DNA of 21,787 bases, from positions 1-21,787 of the forward strand of contig DATIOK010000046.1 of NCBI GenBank assembly GCA_035473255.1, given 5' to 3'. The notes beneath the pieces were generated by a model that was given only the letters and a program-made list of their open reading frames with translations, searched no databases and was not told the origin of the DNA. This DNA comes from JAICYJ01 sp035473255. Its GTDB lineage: Bacteria; Actinomycetota; Thermoleophilia; Gaiellales; JAICJC01. The position numbers and the translations under genes were made by a program. Below, piece by piece: positions 7,506 to 15,482 of this stretch. Each line of letters starts with the position of its first letter. The stretch's first letter is position 1.

Positions 7506-7936
7506 GCCTCGCAGCGGGTCACCGGCGCGCCGATCACGCCGCCGTCGGGCGGGGTGATCACCGACACCGGCTCGATCACCAGCGAGCCGCCGCAGCGCGG
7601 GCAGAAGCCGCCGCTGGGCGGGTGGCGATGCAGCGTGAAGCTGATGTCGGCCGAGAGGATGCCGCCGTCTGCGCTGAGCACACCCCGCTCCTCCCCCACT
7701 CGGCCGAACCGCAGCTGCACGTCGCCCATCCGCGGCTCGCCGTGGATGTGCACGGTGCCGGTAGCGACGCCCATCGCGTTGTCCAGCTCGTCGCAGCTGA
7801 CGGCGGGCAGGAACAGCTCGGCGACAACCACTTCGCGCAGCTCGCCGGCCTCCAGCCACAGGTAGCTGCCCTGCTCCTCTCCACGGTGGGCGGGCAGTGC
7901 GTAGAGGGCGCCCGACAGGCGCAGCCAGTCGCTCAC
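7490..7936 (-). CDS. Uncharacterised protein with C-terminal zinc ribbon
   Basis: This 148-residue protein begins at a GTG whose GTGA overlaps the polA stop codon, so translation is probably coupled to polA. The first ~100 residues look like a beta-rich soluble domain (YLWLEAGELREVVVAELFLPAV, GTVHIHGEPRMGDVQLRFGRV). The end carries two Cys pairs, C112-P-R-C115 and C142-E-A-C145, spaced like a zinc ribbon. I do not recognise the N-terminal domain. The zinc ribbon and the tight link to polA might suggest a nucleic-acid role, but that is inference from position only. The downstream neighbour overlaps its last 16 bases. Confidence 0.75.
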   Translation of the reverse strand: MSDWLRLSGALYALPAHRGEEQGSYLWLEAGELREVVVAELFLPAVSCDELDNAMGVATGTVHIHGEPRMGDVQLRFGRVGEERGVLSADGGILSADISFTLHRHPPSGGFCPRCGGSLVIEPVSVITPPDGGVIGAPVTRCEACAEH

Positions 7937-10515
7937 TTCGCGTCCAGCCAGGTTGCGCCGGTGCCGATGTCGACCTCCAGCGGCGAGTCGAGCGGGTAGG
8001 CGCTCACCATCTCCTCATGCACCAGCGGGCGCAGATCGGGGAGCTCCGATTCGACGGCCTCGAACACGAGCTCGTCATGCACCTGCAGCACCAGCATCGA
8101 GCCCATCGCGTTCTCCCGCATGCGCCGGTGGCATCCGATCATGGCCACCTTGATGATGTCGGCGGCGCTGCCCTGCATGACCGTGTTCACTGCCAGGCGC
8201 TCGCCCAGGCTGCGGGTCTGGTAGTTGGACGCGCGCAGCTCCGGGATCGGCCGGCGGCGCCCGAACAGGGTGGTGACGTAGCCCTCCTCCTTGGCGCGTT
8301 CGATCACACCGCGCATGAACTCGTTCACCATCGGGAAGCGGGCCAGGTAGGCGTCGATATAGGCCTGCGCCTCCTCGCGCGGAATCGACAGCTGCTCGGA
8401 CAGGCCGAACGAGCTGATCCCGTAGATGATCCCGAAGTTGACCGCCTTGGCGCGGTTTCGCTCGGTCGACGTCAGCTCGTCGGCGGGCTTGCCCAGCACC
8501 TCGGCGGCGGTGGCGCGGTGGATGTCCTCGCCGCGCTCGAAGGTCTCGCGCAGGGCCGGCTCGCCGGACAGGTGGGCGAGGATGCGCAGCTCCACCTGCG
8601 AGTAGTCGGCCGACAGCATGCAGGATCCGGGCGAGGCCACGAAGGCGCCGCGGATCTCGCGCCCGAGCGGGGTGCGGATCGGGATGTTCTGGAGGTTGGG
8701 ACGGATCGAGCTGAGCCGTCCGGTGGCGGCGGTGGTCTGGCTGAAGGTGGTGTGCAGGCGGCCGTCTTCGCCGATCAGGCCGGGCAGCGGCTCCAGGTAG
8801 GTGTTCAGGAGCTTGGACTGCTCGCGCCAGGCCTCGACCACGTCGATCAGGGGGTGCATCGGCCGCAGCTTGGCCAGAACGCGGGCGTCGGTCGAGTAGC
8901 CGGTCTTGCCCTTGCGGTCGGTGGGCAGGCCGAGGCGGTCGAACAGCACCTCGCCCAGCTGCTTGGGCGAGCCGATCGTGAAGGGGCCACCGGCCAGCTC
9001 GTAGGCCTCCTGCTCCAGCTCGTCGACCTGGTCGCGCAGCTTGGCGGCGATCTCGGCCATCCGGTAGGCGTCCATCTGCACGCCGCAGCGCTCCATCTCG
9101 GCCAGCACCGGCACCAGCGGCAGCTCGATGTCGGTGTAGAGCGCGGTCATCTGGCGCTGCTCGATGCGCTCGGCCAGCCCCGGGTGGATCGCGATCTGGG
9201 TACCGGCAGCGGCCACCAGCGCCGCCGTCTCGGGGTCGGCCTGGACGGCCGGCGCGACGCCCTGCTCCTCGGCCAGGTCGGCGATCTCATAGCCGGAGCG
9301 GCCGGGGTCGAGCAGGTAGGCGGCGAGCTGCGTGTCGCCGGCGGGAAGCAGGCCGGGGATGTGCTCGCCGTGGGTGATCACGCGGTGACCGGCGAGCGCG
9401 TCGACCAACGTGGCCGGGTCGTCGGCGGGCACGACCAGCACGTCGCCTGCGCCCGAGGCGATGGCGGCCCGGCCGTCTCTCACGGACACCGCCAGCTCGT
9501 GTGGGAGGCCGGCCAGGTCAGCCAGCGACGCCTCCCGCCAGGACAGGTCGGCGCGCTCCACGGGAGCGCCGGGCGCGGCCGGGATCACCTCGTCCAGCTC
9601 GTCGATGCGCTTCAGCAGGGCGCGGAACTCGAGCTTTCGGAACATGTCCTTGATGCCGGAGCGGTCGGGCGGGTCGGCCACCAGCGCGGCGAAGTCGACG
9701 TCGATGTCGAGCGCCCGGTCGATGGTCGCGAGCTGCTTGCTCTTGACCGCGTCGTCGACGTGGTCGCGCAGCGACTCGCGGCGCTTCTCGCCGGGCACCT
9801 GGTCGAGCCCGGCGTAGATGCCCTCGAGGCTGCCGAACTGCACCAGCAGGTCGGCGGCGGTCTTCTCGCCGATGCCGGGAACGCCGGGGATGTTGTCGGA
9901 CGTATCGCCCTTGAGCCCGATGAAGTCGGGGATCTGGGCGGGGTCGATGCCGTAGCGCTGGCGGATCCGCTCAGGGGTGTAGACGACCACGTCGGAGACG
10001 CCGCGCGGCGTCATCATGATGCAGACGTTGTCGGAGGCCAGCTGGAAGGCGTCGCGATCGGTCGAGACGACGCAGACGCGGTGGCCCTCGCGCTCGGCCA
10101 TGGCGGACAGGGTGCCGATCACGTCGTCGGCCTCCATCCCCTCGACGCGGATGTTGCGGTACCCGAAGGCCTCGACCAGCGGCGAGAAGAAGGGGCGCTG
10201 GGCCTGGAGCAGCGGCGGGGTGGGCTTGCGGTGGGCCTTGTACTCGGGATCCAGCTCCAGCCGCTTGGTGGGGCGCTCGTCCCAGGCCACGACCACGCAG
10301 GCGGGGCGGTAGTCGGCCAGCATCCGCATCAGCATGTTGGCCATGCCCAACAGCGCGTTGGTGGGCTGACCCTCGGCGGTCTGCAGCTCCTCGGGCAGGG
10401 CGTGGAAGGCGCGGTAGGCGAGGCCGTTGCCGTCTACCAGGAAGACGTCGCAGGCCTTGGCGGGCGCGTCGTCGAGGTCGAGATCAGACGGCTTGGTCTG
10501 CTTCGCGGTCGCCAC
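7933..10515 (-). CDS. polA: DNA polymerase I
   Basis: PolA fills gaps after excision repair and removes RNA primers. The 860-residue product has three regions. The 5'-nuclease (about 1-310) contains DVFLVDGNGLAYRAFHAL, EADDVIGTL, STDRDAFQL and the helix-hairpin-helix GLKGDTSDNIPGVPGIGEKTAADLL. The middle (about 320-440) has the 3'-5' exonuclease fold but lacks the DxE metal-binding motif, so proofreading is probably absent, as in Taq and M. tuberculosis PolI. The polymerase (about 460-860) has motif A DYSQVELRILAHLSGE, the O-helix RAKAVNFGIIYGISSFGLS and motif C VLQVHDELVFE. The GTG start lies 6 bases after a -10-like TACGCT. The stop overlaps the zinc-ribbon gene. Confidence 0.98.
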   Translation of the reverse strand: MATAKQTKPSDLDLDDAPAKACDVFLVDGNGLAYRAFHALPEELQTAEGQPTNALLGMANMLMRMLADYRPACVVVAWDERPTKRLELDPEYKAHRKPTPPLLQAQRPFFSPLVEAFGYRNIRVEGMEADDVIGTLSAMAEREGHRVCVVSTDRDAFQLASDNVCIMMTPRGVSDVVVYTPERIRQRYGIDPAQIPDFIGLKGDTSDNIPGVPGIGEKTAADLLVQFGSLEGIYAGLDQVPGEKRRESLRDHVDDAVKSKQLATIDRALDIDVDFAALVADPPDRSGIKDMFRKLEFRALLKRIDELDEVIPAAPGAPVERADLSWREASLADLAGLPHELAVSVRDGRAAIASGAGDVLVVPADDPATLVDALAGHRVITHGEHIPGLLPAGDTQLAAYLLDPGRSGYEIADLAEEQGVAPAVQADPETAALVAAAGTQIAIHPGLAERIEQRQMTALYTDIELPLVPVLAEMERCGVQMDAYRMAEIAAKLRDQVDELEQEAYELAGGPFTIGSPKQLGEVLFDRLGLPTDRKGKTGYSTDARVLAKLRPMHPLIDVVEAWREQSKLLNTYLEPLPGLIGEDGRLHTTFSQTTAATGRLSSIRPNLQNIPIRTPLGREIRGAFVASPGSCMLSADYSQVELRILAHLSGEPALRETFERGEDIHRATAAEVLGKPADELTSTERNRAKAVNFGIIYGISSFGLSEQLSIPREEAQAYIDAYLARFPMVNEFMRGVIERAKEEGYVTTLFGRRRPIPELRASNYQTRSLGERLAVNTVMQGSAADIIKVAMIGCHRRMRENAMGSMLVLQVHDELVFEAVESELPDLRPLVHEEMVSAYPLDSPLEVDIGTGATWLDAK

Positions 10516-10527
10516 AGCGCAAGCGTA
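10516..10527 (-). promoter_or_regulatory. Leaderless-type -10 box of polA
   Basis: TACGCT on the minus strand (complement of 10522-10527) ends six bases before the GTG start, with no ribosome-binding site between. The large inverted repeat starts only 20 bases upstream, where a -35 element would lie. Confidence 0.5.
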
Positions 10528-10546
10528 GATGATTGGGGTTGGGTCA

Positions 10547-10711
10547 GATGGTTGATTCCACGGGATCCGTGGCTATGGGCGCAGGACGAGTCGTTCCAGA
10601 CGACGGGATCGACTGAAGGGCAGGCTGGGTGAAGCCTGTTCAACGGCGATCGTGGCGTCTGGGGCGGCTCGGACCAGCTCCAGAGCCACGCAGCTCGTGG
10701 AATCGACCATC
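10547..10711. repeat. 165-base imperfect inverted repeat filling the hydrolase-polA gap
   Basis: The left arm (10547-10613) and the reverse complement of the right arm (10711-10645) align without gaps at 48 of 67 positions. The outer 16 bases match at 15 (left arm gatggttgattccacg). The 31-base centre contains a further perfect hairpin, caggct/agcctg (10621-10626, 10633-10638) with a 6-base loop, on nearly the same axis. If plus-strand RNA is considered, 7 of the 19 mismatches become G-U pairs. The outer right end touches the hydrolase stop codon. A 45-codon frame (10573-10710, minus; ATG overlapping that stop as TGATG) lies in the repeat, but it is probably a by-product of the structure. Possible natures are a structured RNA, a small non-autonomous element or a duplicated regulatory site. 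Confidence 0.75.
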
Positions 10712-11492
10712 AAAGCTGCTCGGCCAGGAAGCCGAGCACGATCCGGTCGAACTCGCCCGGGCGCTCCATGCTCGGCACGTGGGCGGCGTCCGCGATGTGC
10801 TCGAGGCGGGCGCCCGGGATCTCACGGCTGAGTCGCTCGGCGATGCGCAGGATGTCGGGCTGGTCGTGGTCTCCGACGACGAGCAGCGTCGGCGCCGGCA
10901 CCTCGTCGGCGTGGCCGCCGACGTCCTCGACCAGCTCCAGCTCCTGGGCCGCGTCGCCACCCTCCTGGGCGTGCTGGTACGCCCGGAGCTGCATGTCGTA
11001 CACAAGGCGCCGCAGGTCGGCGTCCACCTCATCCGGCTCCCGGCCCACACCGCCCACCCAGAAGCGGACGGTCAGGTCGGCGGCGGCGTCCAGCTCGCCG
11101 TCCATGAACAGGCGCACCTCCTCGCTGCCGTACGCCACGACCTCGTCCGACCAACCGGCGTTCGGCAGCCCGGGGCCGACCAGCACCAGCGCCGTGACCA
11201 GCTGCGGCCGAGCTAGCGTCGCCTCGAGCGCGACGCGACCGCCCAGCGAGTTCCCGATCAGCGCCGCCCGCTCGATCTCGAGCCGGTCGAGCAGGTCGAG
11301 CAGGTCCTGGGCGTGCTGATACGGCTCGGCAGGCAGCGGCGACTGGCCGAACCCGCGCATGTCGTAGCGCACGACCTGATAGTCCTCGGCGTACCGCCGC
11401 CACTGCGGCGCCCACATGCGGCTATCGGCGATGCCGGCGTGGATCAGCACGATGGTGTCGCCGGATCCGGCGATCTCATGGTGAAGCTGCAT
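10710..11492 (-). CDS. Alpha/beta hydrolase
   Basis: A 260-residue alpha/beta-hydrolase fold enzyme. The oxyanion-hole segment is VLIHAGIADSRMW, the nucleophile elbow is G80-N-S82-L-G-G, the acid is in VVGDHDQPDIL, and the catalytic His is in ADAAHVPSMERPGEF, all in the right order. A cap region lies between (about 120-185, acidic and helical). The RYDMRGFGQSP motif is typical of the esterase/3-oxoadipate enol-lactonase/haloalkane-dehalogenase branch; substrate cannot be deduced. The ATG at 11492 fits the start of the fold (MQLHHEIAGSGDTIVLIHAG) and lies 8 bases after a -10-like TAGGCT. It is divergent from malic enzyme. Its stop codon abuts the large inverted repeat upstream of polA. Confidence 0.92.
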   Translation of the reverse strand: MQLHHEIAGSGDTIVLIHAGIADSRMWAPQWRRYAEDYQVVRYDMRGFGQSPLPAEPYQHAQDLLDLLDRLEIERAALIGNSLGGRVALEATLARPQLVTALVLVGPGLPNAGWSDEVVAYGSEEVRLFMDGELDAAADLTVRFWVGGVGREPDEVDADLRRLVYDMQLRAYQHAQEGGDAAQELELVEDVGGHADEVPAPTLLVVGDHDQPDILRIAERLSREIPGARLEHIADAAHVPSMERPGEFDRIVLGFLAEQL

Positions 11493-11506
11493 CGCGGGCG
11501 AGCCTA
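11493..11506 (-). promoter_or_regulatory. -10 box of the alpha/beta hydrolase gene
   Basis: TAGGCT (complement of 11501-11506) ends eight bases before the ATG, giving a leader of zero to two bases. A palindrome, gggtgtaacaccc (11528-11540), lies 21 bases further upstream, near the -35 position, and may be an operator. Confidence 0.4.
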
Positions 11507-11595
11507 GCCGACACCGGCTGCCAGCGCGGGTGTAACACCCACGCCCTACGCGACCGCCTGTTTGGCCCGACCAGGTGCGCCCCTTCGCCGGGGCC

Positions 11596-11737
11596 GCAAC
11601 ACCCACGCCTGGCACCGGTGTTGCACGAATTCCGATAGGAAAACGGCCTCTCGACTACGATATTCGTAGAACATAGGGTGGTTTTCTACGAATATCGTAG
11701 TTTGGACCGCAACAGAGGTGCCAGGCGCGAGCGTTGC
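11596..11737. repeat. Nested inverted repeats upstream of malic enzyme
   Basis: Outer arms of 29 bases (11596-11624 and the complement of 11709-11737) match at 24 positions; both begin gcaac, share cgcctggcacc and end tgttgc. Inside them sits a perfect 18-bp inverted repeat (11654-11671, 11684-11701). The left spacer is 29 bases and the right one 7, so the two dyads do not share a centre. The left outer arm also folds on itself (gcaacacc/ggtgttgc). The sequence aacacccacgcc occurs twice, at 11534-11545 and 11598-11609. Confidence 0.7.
11654..11701. promoter_or_regulatory. Perfect 18-bp dyad, probable double operator
   Basis: actacgatattcgtagaa (11654-11671) is repeated exactly in inverse orientation at 11684-11701, 12 bases apart. 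Each arm is itself a palindrome (CTACGA, three AT bases, TCGTAG), so the site looks like two adjacent repressor-dimer sites. The AT-rich cores contrast with the GC-rich surroundings. The CTAC/GTAG half-sites resemble BlaI/MecI-type operators, but this is only a likeness. The site lies 75-123 bases upstream of the malic enzyme start, in the gap shared with the divergent hydrolase gene. Confidence 0.6.
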
Positions 11738-11762
11738 GCGACGGGGTATTTGCCCGACTCGG

Positions 11763-11776
11763 TACGCTCCCAATCC
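11763..11776 (+). promoter_or_regulatory. -10 box of malic enzyme
   Basis: TACGCT at 11763-11768 is followed by eight bases and the GTG start at 11777. The same hexamer serves polA. No Shine-Dalgarno sequence precedes the GTG. Confidence 0.45.
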
Positions 11777-13219
<1,443 letters not shown>

Positions 13220-13223
13220 GTGG

Positions 13224-14135
13224 CTACGCCTTCTCGAAGCGGTCGTGCCGCCAGGCCGGGCGCATGCCGGCCGACTCGTACAGCCGCGCCGCCCGCAGGT
13301 TGTCGCCGTGCACGCTGAGCGCGGCGCGCGGCAGGCCCCGCTCCCAGAACGCGTGGATCGAAGTCACAAGCAGCGCCCGTCCCAGCCCGCGGCCGCGCCA
13401 GTCCGGCGCCACCGCCAGCTGCCCGACCCACCCGACTCCGTCTGACTCCCACACCTCCGACAGCGACTCGCCCACGATCCTGCCCTCGGCCTCCGCGATG
13501 AACCACCACGCCGGGTCGAAGCTGGAGCTCTCGATCGACCGCACCCGCCACGCGCCGAACTCATACGCGATGTTGCCATCGATCTCCGAGAACGCCGCCT
13601 GCACGAGCGCGTGCACCTCGCGGTCGTCGACCCCCAGCCTGAACTGCCGCAGGATCACACCCTCCGGGTACCGAGCCGCCTCCGGGTCGCGATCGAGGTC
13701 GCACACCATCCGCCAGTAGCGGTGCGTCACGACGTAGCCGTTGGCCGACAGCAGGCCGGCCGCCGCGGCGTTGCGATCCGCGATGTACTGGCGGCGCGGC
13801 AGGCCTCGCTCGAGCGCCCGCGCCTCCACCAACGGCAGCAGTGCCGTCCCGATGCCGAGACCGCAGTGCTTGGGATGGACGTACACGTCCTGTGCGTGCG
13901 GCGTGCACAGCGCGTACGCGGCCAGGCCGCTGCCGGACTCCACCACCAGGCTGTCGCGCATTAGGTCGACCTCCGGGTCGGCCCACTCGTCGCGCACGTC
14001 GTCCAGCGTGAAGTCCGGCTCCCCGACATCGGCGAGGTCGCGCGCGAGGATCACCTCGAGCACGGCCTCGGCGTCGTCCGGCCGGGCCGGTCGCGTCTCG
14101 ATCAGAAGCGATCCATATACTGGTCGATCTCCCAC
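13224..14135 (-). CDS. Tandem GNAT acetyltransferase
   Basis: Two acetyl-CoA-binding GNAT domains are fused in about 303 residues. The first (about 10-140) has the motif A sequence VHPKHCGLGIGTALL, and the second (about 155-300) has VAPDWRGRGLGRALL followed by LSVHGDNLRAARLYESAGM. The R/Q-x-x-G-x-G/A signature is better kept in the second domain; the first has H-C-G-L-G-I-G, so only one may be catalytic. Mycothiol synthase MshD has the same two-domain plan, but I see nothing that fixes the substrate. The start is uncertain: the GTG at 14135 or an ATG at 14165 both lie inside glnA, while a CTG at 14105 would overlap the glnA stop in a CTGA arrangement. It is clearly in one transcript with glnA. 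Confidence 0.85.
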   Translation of the reverse strand: MGDRPVYGSLLIETRPARPDDAEAVLEVILARDLADVGEPDFTLDDVRDEWADPEVDLMRDSLVVESGSGLAAYALCTPHAQDVYVHPKHCGLGIGTALLPLVEARALERGLPRRQYIADRNAAAAGLLSANGYVVTHRYWRMVCDLDRDPEAARYPEGVILRQFRLGVDDREVHALVQAAFSEIDGNIAYEFGAWRVRSIESSSFDPAWWFIAEAEGRIVGESLSEVWESDGVGWVGQLAVAPDWRGRGLGRALLVTSIHAFWERGLPRAALSVHGDNLRAARLYESAGMRPAWRHDRFEKA

Positions 14136-15427
14136 CGGTGCACCTGCTCGTTGTAGGAGGCCCACTCGGCACGCTTCAGCGCCAGGTACTCGCTGAAGAT
14201 GTGCTCGCCCAAGGCCTGGCGCATCACCGCGTCTTGCTCGAGCGCGTCCAGCGCCCCCGGCAGGTCATGCGGCAAACTGCTGATGCCGAGCTCCGCCGAC
14301 TCGTCCTCGGTCAGGTCGTAGATGTTGCGGTTGACCGGCTCCGGCGGCGTCAGCCCCTTGGTGATCCCGTCCAGGCCGGCCTGCAGCATGCAGGCCAGCG
14401 CCAGGTACGGGTTGGCCGTGGGGTCAGGCGTGCGCAGCTCGATCCGGGTCGATCGACCGCGCTTGGCCGGCACCCGGATCGCGGCCGACCTGTTTCCGGG
14501 CGACCACGCGATGTAGACCGGCGCCTCGTACCCCGGCAGCAGCCGCTTGTAGGAGTTGACGGTGGGATTCGCCACCGCCGTGATTCCCGGCAGGTGCTTG
14601 AGGATGCCGGCGATGTAACTGTAGGCGTCGGTCGACAGCTTGAGGTCGTCGCTCTCGTCCAGGAACGCGTTCTCCTCACCGCGCGACAGCGACTGGTTGA
14701 CGTGCATACCGGAGCCGTTCTCGCCGTGCAGCGGCTTGGCCATGAACGTCGCGTGCATGCCGTGCTGGGCCGCGATCACCTTCACCACCATCCGGAAGGT
14801 GATCAGGTTGTCGGCTGTGCTGAGCGCGTCGCCGTGGCGGAAGTCGATCTCGTGCTGGCCGATCGCCACCTCGTGGTGCGCCGCCTCGAGGTGGAAATCC
14901 ATCTGCTGCAGGGTCAGCTCGATGTCGCGGCGGCAGTCCTCGCCCTTGTCCATCGGCGCAACGTCGAAGTAGGTCGCGGCGTCATGCGGGTCGACGGTCG
15001 GGTTGCCGTCCCCGTCCAGCCGGAACAGGAAGAACTCGGCCTCCGGGCCCACCTGCATCGTGTAGCCCATGTCCTCCGCCTGCTTCAGCACCCGCTTCAG
15101 GTTCGACCGCGGGTCACCGGCGAACGGCTGCCCGTCGGGGTCGGCCACGTCGCAGATCAACCGCGCCGTGTTGCGGTCACCGTTGCCGCGCCACGGCAGC
15201 AGCCCATAGGTGGCCGGGTCGGGCAGGAAGTACATGTCCGACTGCTCGATCCGCTTGAATCCGCGGATCGACGAACCGTCGAACATCAGCTCGTTGTCGA
15301 GCGCCTTCTCCAGCTCCTCGACCGGGATCGACACGTTCTTGACGGCACCGTACGGCTCCGTGAACTGCAGCCGCACGAAGGCGACGTTGTCGCGCCGGCA
15401 GCGCTCGAGCACTTCCTGCTTGTCCAT
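14102..15427 (-). CDS. glnA: Glutamine synthetase, GSI-alpha type
   Basis: It makes glutamine from glutamate, ammonia and ATP, and works as a dodecamer. At 441 residues it has the length of the GSI-alpha group and lacks the ~25-residue insertion of the GSI-beta enzymes. Recognisable are MFDGSSIRGF near the N-terminus, the metal and glutamate site motifs VGPEAEFFLF and GQHEIDFRHGDAL, KPLHGENGSGMHVNQS, the ATP-binding NPTVNSYKRLLPGYEAP and the arginine region RSAAIRVPAKRG. A Tyr is present in NIYDLTEDE, but in the alpha type it is generally not adenylylated. The ATG has a strong Shine-Dalgarno (GGAGGG) just upstream, in contrast to most genes here. The tandem GNAT gene overlaps its 3' end. The MFS gene is divergent, with 55 bases between. 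Confidence 0.97.
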   Translation of the reverse strand: MDKQEVLERCRRDNVAFVRLQFTEPYGAVKNVSIPVEELEKALDNELMFDGSSIRGFKRIEQSDMYFLPDPATYGLLPWRGNGDRNTARLICDVADPDGQPFAGDPRSNLKRVLKQAEDMGYTMQVGPEAEFFLFRLDGDGNPTVDPHDAATYFDVAPMDKGEDCRRDIELTLQQMDFHLEAAHHEVAIGQHEIDFRHGDALSTADNLITFRMVVKVIAAQHGMHATFMAKPLHGENGSGMHVNQSLSRGEENAFLDESDDLKLSTDAYSYIAGILKHLPGITAVANPTVNSYKRLLPGYEAPVYIAWSPGNRSAAIRVPAKRGRSTRIELRTPDPTANPYLALACMLQAGLDGITKGLTPPEPVNRNIYDLTEDESAELGISSLPHDLPGALDALEQDAVMRQALGEHIFSEYLALKRAEWASYNEQVHRWEIDQYMDRF

Positions 15428-15469
15428 GACCCTCCTCGATGATCGACCCGAAAACGAGCGCGCAGTCTA
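15428..15469 (-). promoter_or_regulatory. glnA promoter and ribosome-binding site
   Basis: GAGGAGGGTC precedes the ATG, a near-perfect Shine-Dalgarno. A -10-like TAGACT with a TG immediately before it (complement of 15464-15469) lies about 36 bases upstream, giving a leader of roughly 30 bases. It overlaps by two bases the -10 box of the divergent MFS gene. Confidence 0.5.
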
Positions 15470-15482
15470 CAGTTGCCGCCCG
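15468..15482 (+). promoter_or_regulatory. -10 box of the MFS transporter gene
   Basis: TACAGT at 15468-15473 is followed by nine bases and the ATG at 15483, so the leader is at most about three bases. Confidence 0.4.

Noticed and set aside
6258..10547. Shared 11-base string CTGACCCAACC upstream of both rpsA and polA
   Set aside because: Identical 11-mers are expected many times by chance in 22 kb, and the positions relative to the starts differ.
7897..10632. A 911-codon open frame on the plus strand across polA
   Set aside because: It is a typical GC-rich antisense frame with His/Leu/Val/Gln-rich text and no domain. The same holds for long frames opposite uvrB, rpsA, malic enzyme and glnA.
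10548..10710. Two short frames beginning MVDST on opposite strands upstream of polA
   Set aside because: They arise from the arms of the inverted repeat and are 22 and 45 residues long with no family resemblance; the minus one does overlap the hydrolase stop as TGATG, so it is not fully excluded.
11678..11776. Upstream GTG start for malic enzyme
   Set aside because: It lies inside the perfect 18-bp inverted repeat and would add residues unlike the family; the GTG at 11777 follows a -10 box.
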